A stretch of 64,000 nt of DNA from Acidobacteriota bacterium (GCA_016716905.1 JADJUS010000022.1:1475501-1539500); one strand, 5' to 3'. Shown: positions 1-9,373, numbered from the stretch's first letter. Notes: generated from the sequence alone by a model not told the origin. Made by a program: numbers and translations.

Positions 1-1034
1 TCGCGTCGACGGACCGGCGTGGACGCGAGCGCCACGCCGCTCGATCCCGCATAAGTGACGATGGCGAGGCGGTCGTCAGGGTTGAGGGAGTCCACAAACA
101 AGCCAAGGGCGGTCCTGAGCATGGGCAGGCGATCGGCCGGCGCCATCGAACCCGACACGTCGATAAGCAGCACGATGCTGCGGCCTTCTCGCGTTTGCGG
201 CGCGGCCGCCCGGGCGCGGGCACCGACGAGCACGAGTTTGTGCGAGGGCGCCCACGGGCAGTCGGCCACTTCAGTGGTCAGCGCCATAGGCCGGCCATTA
301 CGTGGCTGCGCGTAGTCGGGATGGAAGTAGTTGAGCAGCTCCTCGACGCGCACGGCATCAGACGGCGGCAACTGGCCCGACGACAGGAATCGGCGCACGT
401 TGGCGTACGACGCGGTGTCCACGTCGGCGCCGAACGTGGAGAGGGGCTGGGTCCTGGTGTCCTGGAACCGGTTGGGATCGATCGGCGCGTAGCGCTCGCG
501 GTCTTCGAAGTAGATCTGCCCGGTCACCACGCGTTCATACATGCGCTGGGGTGCGACGCCGCCGCCACCCGCACGTCCTGCCGCAACGCCACCCGAGATG
601 GGTGTCCTCTGCGACGTCGCGACGGTCGGGTAAGGAGGAGGGGCCGGAAGAGACTGCCCCAAGGCGTCCACGGTCTTGGCGGCTGCGGTGACTTCCACCG
701 CTGGCGCCATCACGAGCGGCAGTTTGACCGCCGCGACACCGGCTGCGACTCGGAACTCGCGCACCAGCGTCGGCGCGCTTCGATGCGTGGCCCGCACGCG
801 ATAGTCGCCGGGCGCAACATTCTGGAACGTGAATCGCCCTTCGGCGTCGGACGTCGTGCGGCTGACGACGACCGCCTGGCGTTCGAGCGTGATGGACGCA
901 CCGGCAAGGGGCGACAGGGCGCCATCAACAACCGTGCCGGTGACGAGCGTTCCGGATGGCTGCGCGCCTGGCGCGGCCACAAGGAACAGGAGAACAAGCG
1001 CACACAACGGAAGAACGAAAAGTCGTCGAATCAT
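1..1034 (-). CDS. von Willebrand factor A domain protein (YfbK-like), C-terminus beyond window
   Basis: The ATG at 1032-1034 opens a frame that runs off the left edge after about 344 codons. It begins with a signal peptide (IRRLFVLPLCALVLLFLVA). A carboxypeptidase-regulatory-like beta-sandwich follows at residues about 35-100 (VTGTVVDGALSPLAGASITL, then GDYRVRATH). Next is the YfbK-type N-terminal module (FGADVDTASYANVRRFL, then RVEELLNYF). The vWA domain starts at about residue 290 with the MIDAS motif DVSGS (VLLIDVSGSMAPADRL). Domain order is that of exported vWA proteins, which bind ligands through a metal-ion site at the cell surface. The ligand is unknown. Sure of the family; the missing C-terminus probably holds the rest of vWA and a DUF3520-like tail. 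Confidence 0.9.
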   Translation of the reverse strand, partial: MIRRLFVLPLCALVLLFLVAAPGAQPSGTLVTGTVVDGALSPLAGASITLERQAVVVSRTTSDAEGRFTFQNVAPGDYRVRATHRSAPTLVREFRVAAGVAAVKLPLVMAPAVEVTAAAKTVDALGQSLPAPPPYPTVATSQRTPISGGVAAGRAGGGGVAPQRMYERVVTGQIYFEDRERYAPIDPNRFQDTRTQPLSTFGADVDTASYANVRRFLSSGQLPPSDAVRVEELLNYFHPDYAQPRNGRPMALTTEVADCPWAPSHKLVLVGARARAAAPQTREGRSIVLLIDVSGSMAPADRLPMLRTALGLFVDSLNPDDRLAIVTYAGSSGVALASTPVRRR

Positions 1035-1081
1035 CACTCACCTCGCCCTTAGAACGAGGTGGGTCAGAAACCTTGCAGCGG

Positions 1082-1681
1082 TCAGTCGTTGGGAGGTCCG
1101 GCGACCCAGGTCAGGCCGGCATCAGAGGTCGAAAATGTCCGGCCGTCTTCGGCCGTGACCACAGCGCGCAGGGCGTCGATGGCCTGGACGGATCTCAGGT
1201 GGACCCGATGCGGGAATGCCACCCGCTCGAAAGTGAGACCGTTCCTGGAGAGAAACACGGCGCCGTCACGGCCGACCAGCCAGCACAGGTTCTGCGACGA
1301 GGCCGAACCTGCGGTCAGCACAAACGGCTGGCCGGCAGGAAGACTCGCGACGGTCCAGGTGATGCCGCCATCCACCGACCGTTGCACGCCGGTTCCACCG
1401 AGAATCCGCCACCGCGCGGGCTTGAGCACACCACCGCCGCGGCCACCCGCCACACCGCTTGTGGCCATTCGAGAGGCAGAGGCGAGCGGATCGGGCGCGA
1501 TGAACTCGATCGTCACGGAGTCCAGGCTGACGCGTTCTGCCATCGCGGGGATGGCGATCGAGGTCGGTCTTGTCGGCGCGGCGGTCTGTTGCGCCACGCC
1601 TCCCAGTGTGGGCGCAGCCGCCGTCACCTGAACAGGCGGGGGCGGGGGAGCCGCCGGAAGTGGGGCCGGCGGCAACACCAC
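1082..1681 (-). pseudogene. C-terminal part of an anti-sigma-type protein, BNR/Ycf48-like beta domain
   Basis: This 199-residue open stretch has a Pro-rich linker, then about 120 residues with two BNR-like strands: RSVDGGITWTVASLP and FSTSDAGLTWVAGPP. Such repeats form sialidase/Ycf48-like propeller blades. It lies in the same frame as the zinc-finger fragment at 1850-2185, separated by an in-frame TGA (1850-1852). In the same DNA a shifted frame reads PALIPAPPTAPPPPGA, a natural continuation of the Pro/Ala linker. I therefore read the two pieces as one membrane-anchored anti-sigma factor broken by a pair of small indels between about 1800 and 1860. Function of the outer domain is unknown. 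Confidence 0.6.
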
Positions 1682-1849
1682 CGGGCGGCGGTGGCGGCGG
1701 CTTCCGCAGGGCGCACCGGCCGCGACCTGAGGGAGAGGCGCCGGTCTAGGCGCCCGCTCCGATCGGCGTGCTTCAGCCTGCTTTGATGGCGCGGCCTGAC
1801 GCGTCCGGTCAGGCGCCTGGCGGCGGAGGCGCCGTCGGCGGCGCGGGAA

Positions 1850-2185
1850 TCAGGGCGGGGCCGCAGGCGCCAGTTCGCTCGACGCCACGGTCGCTGTCGG
1901 CGTCGGGACAGATGGGGGCCGGTTCGTCCAGACCACGAGCGTCACAGAAGCGGCCACGGCCAGACCTGCGGCACCCAGACGCACCGCGGGGCGCGACCAG
2001 AACGGAAGCACCACAGCGGCCTGAGGCTGGCTTCGCACAAACGCCGCCAACACCTCCTGGCAGCGCTCACAGTTGGACAGATGCAGTTCCACCGCTGCCG
2101 CTTCAGCGGCCGGCAGGCCGCGGTCGGCCCACGCCGCCAGCGTTTCGGCGTCGACGCAGTGTTCGCGTGTGGCGTCAGTGGTCAC
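1850..2185 (-). CDS. Anti-sigma factor N-terminal part (zinc-finger, one TM)
   Basis: The GTG at 2183-2185 is preceded by a good ribosome site (GAGAGGGA, 5 nt spacing), so it is preferred over the ATG at 2200. The N-terminus carries the zf-HC2 pattern of anti-sigma factors: HCVDAETLAAWADRGL, then ELHLSNCERC (HxxxCxxC) near residue 40. A single TM helix follows (LGAAGLAVAASVTLVVW), then a Pro-rich periplasmic stretch before a TGA. It overlaps the 3' end of the sigma gene by 11 bp, the usual sigma/anti-sigma coupling. It should bind and hold the ECF-type sigma factor at the membrane. The stop at 1850 is probably not the natural end (see the fragment at 1082-1681). Confidence 0.7.
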   Translation of the reverse strand: MTTDATREHCVDAETLAAWADRGLPAAEAAAVELHLSNCERCQEVLAAFVRSQPQAAVVLPFWSRPAVRLGAAGLAVAASVTLVVWTNRPPSVPTPTATVASSELAPAAPP

Positions 2186-2724
2186 TGGGATCCCTCTCAT
2201 TCTGAACGATCCGGCCAGGGGATCTTGCAAGCATCCCTCCCAGGTCCAAATCCCCGGCATCGTTCATCACGGTGCGCAGGCAATCCGTCAACGCAGGCGC
2301 GGCGAACCCATGGGTCTCGCGCATTGACACCTCGACCGCCGCCCGAAGGTCGCGCCGAATGCGCGTCAGGTGCCTCGAGGCGGTGGCTTCGTGTTCACCA
2401 AACATCTTGCCGATGGCCGACAGCGTCAGATCCTGGACGTAGTAACAGCCGAGTCGCAATCGATCGCGCGGCTCGAGCCGGGCGATCGCGTCGGCCAACG
2501 CCAACCGAACTGCGGCTCGACACCCGGACTCCTCCGGATCCGGCGCGGCTGGTGGCGCCAGCCGGATCGCCCTGCCCTGCGGCGGGGCATCGTCATCTGG
2601 CAGCGGTACCAGTTGGTCGGAACTCCCGCACGAACCGCTCCCATGCCGCCTCGTCACCGGCGGCACACGCGGCCGCCAGTGCGACATCGGCCTGATGGTC
2701 GGATTCGGGCGCGCCGGAACTCAC
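2175..2724 (-). pseudogene. ECF-type RNA polymerase sigma factor, region 2 missing and frameshifted
   Basis: The GTG at 2722-2724 begins SSGAPESDHQADVALAAACA and continues GDEAAWERFVREFR, a typical start for this acidobacterial sigma family. The frame then ends at a TGA at 2593-2595. A different frame (stop at 2175) continues from about 2640 with LVPLPDDDAPP and a clear region 4 helix-turn-helix: RLEPRDRLRLGCYY, then LSAIGKMFGEHEATASRHL. What should lie between, region 2 (about 60 residues that bind core polymerase and melt the -10), is absent. As it stands the gene cannot give a working sigma factor. A real internal deletion or a collapsed assembly would look the same. It is transcribed away from the beta-barrel gene at 2768. 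Confidence 0.65.
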
Positions 2725-2731
2725 GTGCGTA

Positions 2732-2759
2732 TTGTGACGCCAGACCCGTCTGTTATAGT
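2732..2759 (+). promoter_or_regulatory. Putative sigma-70 promoter of the beta-barrel gene
   Basis: TTGTGA (2732-2737) and TATAGT (2754-2759) are 16 bp apart. The ATG follows the -10 box by only 8 nt, so the transcript would have almost no 5' leader. Confidence 0.5.
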
Positions 2760-2767
2760 CGCGGGCC

Positions 2768-3460
2768 ATGAAGTCTTCCGCGATTGTGCCCGTGCTCTTT
2801 GTGTTGTCGCTTGGATTCGCCTCCCCGGCAGTTGCGCAAACCGACAGCCCGCCCTGGTATGCCGGTGTTGGCGTGGGCCGGCTGAACACCGACTTCCGGC
2901 CGTACTACACCTACTACGCCGGCGGCACGCCGGACGAGTACCACAATGAGGGGCATGGCCTGGACGTCGAGTTCGTTGCGGGCCGGCGCGTTCACAACTC
3001 GAAGCGCTGGTCGCTTGCCCTGCAGGCGAGCGCGGGCATCAATACATTCAAGTGGTCACTTGATATCCCGGCCGAACCGGCGGCGCTTGAGTACTCGCTT
3101 CCCTACCGGATGGCGGTCAGCCTGGTGCCGGAACTGCACCTGGGCCGCGTGTCGGTCTACGCCGACATCGGCGGCGGCCTGGGGCGGGTGCATCAGGTGA
3201 AGACCACGCCGGATGCGACCGTATCGAGATACGACTACGACGAGATGCGGCCGACGTTGAACATCGGCGGCGGTATCAAAGTCAGCGCCTCCCGCAAGGT
3301 CGCGCTGTTCGCGCACGTCGGCCACGTCAGGCACTTCGGTGTTGAATTCGATTCCTTCAGCAATATGACGGGCATGCTCCCGGTGGTGAGCAAGGTGGAG
3401 CACGTCACGGACTCCCCACGTGGCACCGGGTTCAGGGTCGGGTTGATCACGCGCTTTTAG
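2768..3460 (+). CDS. Outer-membrane beta-barrel protein
   Basis: This 230-residue protein has a signal peptide (KSSAIVPVLFVLSLGFASPA, then VAQ cleavage). The remainder alternates polar and hydrophobic residues as beta-strands do, for example YAGVGVGRL, SVYADIGGGLGRVH and VALFAHVGHVRHFG. It ends in GFRVGLITRF, with the terminal Phe recognised by the BAM machinery. Size and pattern fit a small 8-10 strand OmpW/opacity-type barrel. It stands alone between divergent and convergent neighbours. The cargo, if any, is unknown. Confidence 0.8.
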   Translation: MKSSAIVPVLFVLSLGFASPAVAQTDSPPWYAGVGVGRLNTDFRPYYTYYAGGTPDEYHNEGHGLDVEFVAGRRVHNSKRWSLALQASAGINTFKWSLDIPAEPAALEYSLPYRMAVSLVPELHLGRVSVYADIGGGLGRVHQVKTTPDATVSRYDYDEMRPTLNIGGGIKVSASRKVALFAHVGHVRHFGVEFDSFSNMTGMLPVVSKVEHVTDSPRGTGFRVGLITRF

Positions 3461-3486
3461 GTCACGGTTTATCAGCGCCCGGGGCG

Positions 3487-4095
3487 CTAGCAGCCCCGGA
3501 AGCCGACTTCCCACCAGGCCACCCAGCTGTCGCTCACCGTCGTGGTGATGCGCACACGCTGCGCAGTCTGCATGGTGCCGAACGTCTGGGTGATGAGCTG
3601 GTTGTTGGTCGTGATACCGGTCCAGCTGAATGCCGGCGCGCCGTCGAATGTGATGTCGTGGTTGGTGAAACTGACTGCCGGCAACTGGTCCGGCAGGCCG
3701 GTCATCACCGAGAACCGCTGCGGTGAGCCAAAGTCCACTTCGAGCCACGCCACCGGCCAATAGCCGGCATTCCAGTTTGTCAGGGGATCCAGGTCGAACG
3801 CGAGCGCTGGGACGTAGTCTTCCAGGGCGTTGTTGGCGCTGAACGTCGCGCCCGCGGGCAGGCTGAAGACCCGCGTCGCGTCGCCATGCCTGAGGTGCGC
3901 GGGGACCGCGCTACCGGCAACGCTGATGGCGTGGACGCTGCCATCGCCGCTGACGTGGCATACGTCAACCTTCGCCGCCTGGGCCTCGAGGGCGGCCGAA
4001 GCGCCGACGGGCGACGGAGCGGAGGGACTGCCAGGCTGAGCACAGGCACCGGCAAACAGGGGCAGGAGAACAACCAGTACGCGCGAGACCTTCAT
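3487..4095 (-). CDS. Lipoprotein with F5/8C-like beta-sandwich domain
   Basis: The N-terminus SRVLVVLLPLFAGACAQPG holds a lipobox (FAGAC), so the protein should be lipid-anchored after signal peptidase II. Residues about 45-80 (VDVCHVSGDGSVHAISVAG, then PAHLRHGD) match a short motif often found in secreted proteins of this phylum. Residues about 90-202 look like a discoidin/galactose-binding sandwich (ALAFDLDPLTNWNAGYWP, VAWLEVDFGSPQRFSVMTG). The final Cys may pair with one nearer the N-terminus. It probably binds a carbohydrate or another surface ligand. The gene converges with the beta-barrel gene, 26 bp apart. Confidence 0.75.
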   Translation of the reverse strand: MKVSRVLVVLLPLFAGACAQPGSPSAPSPVGASAALEAQAAKVDVCHVSGDGSVHAISVAGSAVPAHLRHGDATRVFSLPAGATFSANNALEDYVPALAFDLDPLTNWNAGYWPVAWLEVDFGSPQRFSVMTGLPDQLPAVSFTNHDITFDGAPAFSWTGITTNNQLITQTFGTMQTAQRVRITTTVSDSWVAWWEVGFRGC

Positions 4096-4239
4096 GAAAC
4101 TCCTTTGTCGAAGCGCCGCGGCCAGCAGCCAATGCTGGCGGGCGGCGGCGGTTGACGTGGTGCGGGCAGTCTAGACGCCGAGGTGATGTACGTCAATGCG
4201 GCCCTGCGCCTTGACCCGCGCCAGCACCTGCACCCGCGA

Positions 4240-4276
4240 AACAGGGTGTTCATCCCCGGAGGATGAACACCCTGTT
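4240..4276. terminator. Perfect 16-bp inverted repeat, possible terminator
   Basis: AACAGGGTGTTCATCC (4240-4255) and its exact complement (4261-4276) flank a 5-nt loop. It lies 19 bp beyond the stop of the minus-strand remnant at 4295-4500, where a terminator would be expected, but no T-run follows on either strand. Confidence 0.45.
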
Positions 4277-4294
4277 GGCCTGCTGACAACGAAC

Positions 4295-4500
4295 TCAACT
4301 GATAGGGAATGTTGAGCGGGCGGCACACGAGGTAATCTTGCCGCTTTCCACACCGCTGATAAGTCCGTTGCGCCTCCAGTTATTGGCCAACTGAGTCACG
4401 GCCCGGACAAACGCGCCATGATCGGTGGCTCCTGCTGCAGCCTGGGCAATCAAGTCATTAAACGTTGCGCCATTGGCCAGCGTTTTTTCGGGATTGCCTT
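4295..4500 (-). pseudogene. C-terminal remnant of a secreted protein
   Basis: Read on the minus strand, about 65 codons give a protein-like C-terminus: ATFNDLIAQAAAGATDHGAF, then VTQLANNWRRNGLISGVE and ITSCAARSTFPIS, followed by TGA at 4295-4297. This resembles the C-terminal helical tail that follows thrombospondin-3 repeats in surface proteins of this phylum (from memory, not checked). No start codon or upstream domain is present. The matching repeats lie next to it on the opposite strand (4512-4678), so the pair looks like a gene cut and inverted near 4500. Confidence 0.4.
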
Positions 4501-4511
4501 TGCCAACCTTG

Positions 4512-4678
4512 ATGGCGGCGGCGCTGACGCCGACGGCGATGGCGCCACCGACGACGTTGACAACTGCCCCGCCACTGCCAACAGTGACCAGGCAGATGCT
4601 GATGGCGACGGCGTGGGCGACGTGTGTGACCCGGATGATGACAACGACGGCGTGAACGACGCCCAGGTCCTCAGGTGA
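4512..4678 (+). pseudogene. Thrombospondin type 3 repeat remnant
   Basis: The plus strand reads GADADGDGATDDVDNCPA, then DQADADGDGVGDVCDPDDDN and DGVND before a TGA. This is an almost ideal pair of calcium-binding TSP3 repeats (DxDxDG...NCP...DQxDxDGDGxGDxCD). No start codon, signal peptide or preceding domain can be found, so it is a fragment. It abuts the minus-strand C-terminal remnant head to head. From 4680 to 4922 I see nothing recognisable. Confidence 0.55.
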
Positions 4679-4922
4679 TAGATATTGAAATCACGCCGGA
4701 TGCAACCGCGCGCCACCATCTACCCGAGCGGGAAACGTGTTGTGGGGATGCGGCGAAAGTGCATGACGGCCCAGACGCTGTGTAGCCGATGGCCCCAGAG
4801 CCGGGAGAACAATCGGCAAGAGCGCAGCAAACGCCTTCGGGTGCCCACCCAGACCACACCTTCAGCCGCTCACCCCCTTCAGGTGTTTCCCACAGGAGGG
4901 CGCCTTGCGAGACAATCGGCGC

Positions 4923-5857
4923 ATGTGGTGGCGCGTCTCCATAAGTGTGCTGGTCGGCCTTGGCCTGGTCACCGGAGAGGTCGCTCCCGCGCCCGTCGCA
5001 GCGGCGCCGACGCTCACGATCACACACACGGCCCGCTCGCTGCAGCCCGGCGAGCTCGTCCTGCTGACCATCGTCTCAGACGTGGCGCTCTCGACGCTGG
5101 AAGCACGGGCATGTGATCGCACTGAGCGTGTGCAGCCGCTGCCGCCCACGGCCGCGAGACCTCATGCCTGGCGTGCGCTGATCGGTATCGACCTCGACGT
5201 TCGGCCCGGCGCCTACCGGGTGTCGGTGTCCGGCGGCAGCGACGCTGGGACAACAATCACCGAGCACACACTGCGGGTCGCCACCAAGGCGTTCCGCACG
5301 CGACGGCTCTCGGTGGATCCGGACTTCGTGAATCCGCCGGAGAGTGAAGCGGCGCGCATCACAAGGGAGACCGCCACGATCGAGGCCGCGTGGGAAGGGA
5401 GCAACGGGCCGGATCCTGCGCCTGGCCTGTCGTTTGTCGCGCCGGTGCCCCACAAGGCCAACTCCGCGTTCGGCACGCGCAGTGTATTTAATGGCGAAGT
5501 GCGCAACGCACACAGCGGCGCTGATTTTCTCAGCCCAACCGGCACGCCCATCAAGGCACCCGCGCCAGGCACGGTCGTCCTCGCGGAAGACTTGTACTTC
5601 TCTGGCGGCGCGGTCATCGTCGATCACGGTCTGGGTATCGTGTCGCTGTTCGCGCATATGTCGAAGATCGTCGCGACCCCTGGTGCTGATGTGGCGCAGG
5701 GCGAGGTGCTGGGTCTGGTGGGGGCCACCGGGCGAGTGACGGGCGCGCATCTGCACTGGACGGTTCGCGTGAATGGAGCGCGCGTAGACCCACTCGCTCG
5801 TTGCGCTACTGCGAAGGCCGCAATCTCGGCCTTGAGGAGCAGGCGGGTGAATTCAGG

Positions 5858-5870
<13 letters not shown>
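4923..5870 (+). CDS. M23 family metallopeptidase (LytM-type), 3' end obscured
   Basis: The ATG at 4923 starts a signal peptide (MWWRVSISVLVGLGLVTG, cleavage after VAAA). An Ig-like domain covers residues about 30-120. The LytM/M23 fold lies at about 175-290. It shows HSGADFLSPTGTPIKAPAPG with the first zinc His and Asp, then IVDHGLGIVSLFAHMSKIVA, and finally GRVTGAHLHWTVRVNGARVD with the HxH pair. All zinc ligands are present, so it should be an active cell-wall endopeptidase in the periplasm. The frame then runs into the G/C block, where the stop is lost; by comparison with the family the true end should be within about 20 codons of NGARVDPL. Confidence 0.85.
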
Positions 5871-7018
<1,148 letters not shown>

Positions 7019-7030
7019 GAGCTACGTACC

Positions 7031-7091
7031 GGAAACTTCCCCAGTTCCTCAGTTCCTCAGTTCCTAACTTCCCCAGTTCCCCAGTTCCTAA
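7031..7091. repeat. Short tandem repeats of CAGTTCCT/CAGTTCCC type
   Basis: Six to seven imperfect 8-9 bp units (CCAGTTCCTCAGTTCCT and variants) sit between the G/C block and the stop of vapC. They are the kind of intergenic microsatellite also seen as 7-bp units at 51.6 kb. Confidence 0.7.
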
Positions 7092-7468
7092 TACGGAATC
7101 CGCACGGCGGGATCTCCCGCCGGGAAGTCTTTTGTATTGCGGGTCACGAGCGGCGCCGACTCCAACTGCGCGGTGGCCCAGATGATCGCTTCGGGGAGCC
7201 GCACGCGCGTACGTCGGCGAATCTCGATCGCCCGCCTCGCCACCTGCCGAGTGATCTCAATCACACGGAACTCCCGCAAAAACAGGTCGATGACGTCCGC
7301 TTCGGCTTCGGATCTCGATCCGATCTGCAGTTCCATCCAGGTGACGATGCTGATGCCGCGGCGGGTGTAGCGGTCAAATTCCTGTTGAGCCTCCTCGCGG
7401 CCGACGAGGTAGTCGATCAGGATGTTGGTGTCGAAGACCGCTTCGATGTGGGGCTTCACTAGACCCAC
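7088..7468 (-). CDS. vapC: VapC-type PIN-domain ribonuclease toxin
   Basis: A 126-residue PIN domain, the usual VapC length. The first acidic cluster is FDTNILIDYL (D13), the second acid is E46 (TWMELQIG), and the third position reads RLPEAIIWATA, with Glu (E93) where most VapC proteins have Asp. The C-terminal LVTRNTKDF is the classic PIN ending (N111, D114). It should cleave RNA (often tRNA) with Mg2+ when free of antitoxin. The start overlaps the vapB stop by 10 bp, so the two are cotranslated. Family assignment is secure; whether the Asp-to-Glu change lowers activity is open. Confidence 0.9.
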   Translation of the reverse strand: MGLVKPHIEAVFDTNILIDYLVGREEAQQEFDRYTRRGISIVTWMELQIGSRSEAEADVIDLFLREFRVIEITRQVARRAIEIRRRTRVRLPEAIIWATAQLESAPLVTRNTKDFPAGDPAVRIPY

Positions 7469-7677
7469 TCGTTTCGGAGCCGTTCCTGCTGTGCCAGCGC
7501 GTCTTCGGTCCGGTCACGCCACAACCCGAACGCCCCTGCGGCACCGGCCTTCGCCTGTTCGGCAAGCATGGCCGTGACGGCGCGCCGGATCGCCTCGGCC
7601 CGCGAGACGTTTTCTCTCCGGCAATGGGCATCAAGGTGTGCCAGTTGGTCCTGGGGAAGCTCGATAATCGTCCGCAT
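7459..7677 (-). CDS. vapB: VapB-type ribbon-helix-helix antitoxin
   Basis: A 72-residue protein with an N-terminal ribbon-helix-helix (MRTIIELPQDQLAHLDAHC, then SRAEAIRRAVTAMLAE) for operator binding. The C-terminal tail is acidic/aromatic (AFGLWRDRTEDALAQQERLR) and should wrap around and block VapC. It is the first gene of the pair and probably represses its own promoter through the palindrome over its start codon. Confidence 0.88.
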   Translation of the reverse strand: MRTIIELPQDQLAHLDAHCRRENVSRAEAIRRAVTAMLAEQAKAGAAGAFGLWRDRTEDALAQQERLRNEWV

Positions 7678-7704
7678 GATGACGTCATCATATCACGTCA
7701 TCAT
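7676..7704. promoter_or_regulatory. Palindromic operator over the vapB start codon
   Basis: ATGATGACGTCATCAT (7676-7691) is a perfect 16-bp palindrome that includes part of the vapB ATG. A second half-site ACGTCATCAT follows at 7695-7704. Repeated half-sites are what a ribbon-helix-helix antitoxin binds. Confidence 0.65.
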
Positions 7705-7788
7705 CAGTTGCGGCCAGGACTCCCGTGGGGGCCCGTACGTCCATTCGGAAAGACCGATCTGCGTTTCTGAGTGACGAAAGTCTTCGTG

Positions 7789-7794
7789 TAATAT
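7789..7794 (+). promoter_or_regulatory. Putative -10 box before the BlaI-type gene
   Basis: TAATAT lies 7 nt upstream of the ATG at 7802, again implying a near-leaderless transcript. No clear -35 is visible. Confidence 0.35.
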
Positions 7795-7801
7795 CGCGCC
7801 A

Positions 7802-8209
7802 ATGCCTCCGAGTGACGTGCCGCTGCCCACCTCAAGCGAACTCGAGATCCTGCGCGTGATCTGGAAGCGCGGACCCAGCACCGTGCGCGAGGTCTACCGC
7901 ACGATGGAACAGGATCGCGAGATCGGGTACTCCACCGTCCTCAAATTCATGCAGATCATGACCGAGAAGGGGTCCCTGGTCAGGGACGAAACCGTTCGTC
8001 CGCAGGTCTACCGGGCAGCCCGGCCTGAACGTCATGTCCAACAGGGCATCGTCCGCGATCTGGTCAGCCGGGCGTTCGGCGGCTCGTCGGCCAGCCTGGC
8101 GATGCAGGCACTCTCCGACAAGAAGGCGTCGCCAGATGAGCGCCGGCAGATTCGCGAGCTGCTCGACGCGATGGATGGCGGCTCAAAGAAGGAAAGGAAA
8201 ACGAAATGA
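7802..8209 (+). CDS. BlaI/MecI/CopY family repressor
   Basis: A 135-residue protein with the family's winged helix (SELEILRVIWKRGPSTVREV, then GYSTVLKFMQIMTEKG and VYRAARPERHVQQG) and a C-terminal dimerisation part (SLAMQALSDKK, ASPDERRQIREL). In this family the repressor sits on the shared promoter until the partner M56 protease signals. Its stop overlaps the M56 start by 4 bp (ATGA), so they form an operon. No beta-lactamase gene is adjacent, so the regulated genes lie elsewhere. Confidence 0.92.
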   Translation: MPPSDVPLPTSSELEILRVIWKRGPSTVREVYRTMEQDREIGYSTVLKFMQIMTEKGSLVRDETVRPQVYRAARPERHVQQGIVRDLVSRAFGGSSASLAMQALSDKKASPDERRQIRELLDAMDGGSKKERKTK

Positions 8210-9267
8210 GCCTGACGGTTCTCGGATGGGCGGTCATCCACTCGTTGTGGCAGTGCACACTCCTGGCGGGAGTTGCCGCCTTGATCCTGAGCATCCTGCC
8301 CGACTCGAGGGCACGGGTCCGCCACCTGGTGGCGTTCGCCGGCCTGGTTGCCATGGTTGCGCTGCCGCTCGCCACTGCGCTCGCCTCCGCTGACCCCATG
8401 GGCGAAAGCATCCGCCGCCCGGTGATGCTCGCCATTGATGACGCCGTCGGCCTTCCGGCGGTGGTCGAGGTGCGAGCCTTCGTGGTTCCCGCGGCAGCCG
8501 CACTGTGGCTCGGTGGCCTGATCCTCTACGCCGTGAAAATTGGACGCGAGTGGCGTCGCGCGCAACAGCTCCAGCGACTCGACCTCGACGAAGCTGGTGA
8601 GCCGCTCGAGTCCGTAGTAGCCGAACTTCGCTCGCAACTCTCGCTGCGAACCAGCGTCGATGTGCGCCGTTCGCGCCGCGCCACCGTGCCGATGGTGCTC
8701 GGCTGGATACGACCGACCATTCTGCTGCCCGTCGGCACCGCAGCCTCACTCGCGCCGCGACAGTTGCGCGCAATCCTCGCCCACGAACTCGCCCATGTCC
8801 GCCGGCGAGACTATCTTGCGAACCTCATCCAGATGGCCGCGGAAACGGTGCTCTTCCACCATCCCGCCGCACACTGGATCTCGCGCCGCATCCGCACCGA
8901 GCGCGAGTACTGCTGCGACGACGTGGCCGTCGGCGTGGGATCGGACCCGGCTGATTACGCTCGAGCGCTCGCGGCGTTGGACGATGCGCGCGATGATTGC
9001 CGCCTGGCCGTGGCGGCGGCATCTGGCACGCTCCTCGATCGAATCCAACGCATCGTGGGCCACCCACGGCCGATGTTGACGCCGATGCGCGGAATTGCGG
9101 TGCTGGCCACCGCATCGCTGGTGGCGGCAATCATGATCGCGCTGACGGCGGTGGTCCCGCCAGACCTGCCTCTGGATGTGAAGATGCGGTCCAGGATGCC
9201 TGGCCCTGCCTCAGGAGGGCCGCCTCCGGCTGATGCCGTGAGCCTTCCACGGACGCCGCAACGTTAG
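8206..9267 (+). CDS. BlaR1-like M56 family membrane metallopeptidase
   Basis: A 353-residue protein with about four TM helices: at residues 5-25, around 40-60, around 95-110 and near 300-320. The cytosolic zinc protease motif HELAH is at residue about 193 (AILAHELAHVRRRDYL), with the third ligand region IRTEREYCCDDVAVG, a hallmark of M56. It lacks a penicillin-binding sensor domain: after the last TM only about 30 residues remain, so the signal it senses is not a beta-lactam through such a domain. It should cleave or inactivate the BlaI-type repressor encoded just upstream. Confidence 0.9.
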   Translation: MSLTVLGWAVIHSLWQCTLLAGVAALILSILPDSRARVRHLVAFAGLVAMVALPLATALASADPMGESIRRPVMLAIDDAVGLPAVVEVRAFVVPAAAALWLGGLILYAVKIGREWRRAQQLQRLDLDEAGEPLESVVAELRSQLSLRTSVDVRRSRRATVPMVLGWIRPTILLPVGTAASLAPRQLRAILAHELAHVRRRDYLANLIQMAAETVLFHHPAAHWISRRIRTEREYCCDDVAVGVGSDPADYARALAALDDARDDCRLAVAAASGTLLDRIQRIVGHPRPMLTPMRGIAVLATASLVAAIMIALTAVVPPDLPLDVKMRSRMPGPASGGPPPADAVSLPRTPQR

Positions 9268-9272
9268 TGTGA

Positions 9273-9345
9273 CGTCACGTAGGGCGCGCTGGGTCTCAAG
9301 CGCGCCGTGATTCGCGGCCTTGAGACCCAGGCCGCGCTACGAAGA
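9273..9345. repeat. Inverted repeat with TGGGTCTCAAG / CTTGAGACCCA arms
   Basis: CGTAG...CTACG at the outside (9278-9282, 9337-9341) and TGGGTCTCAAG (9290-9300) against CTTGAGACCCA (9319-9329) form a long imperfect hairpin. A decayed relative lies at 19183-19250. Confidence 0.65.
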
Positions 9346-9373
9346 CAAGCCGCGCGCTACGAAGGCTCCCACC

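Noticed and set aside
7031..7091. Possible CRISPR array
   Set aside because: Units are 8-9 bp and contiguous, with no spacers of constant length.
8206..9267. Beta-lactam sensor BlaR1
   Set aside because: No penicillin-binding sensor domain follows the protease, and there is no beta-lactamase gene, so only the general BlaI-M56 call is kept.
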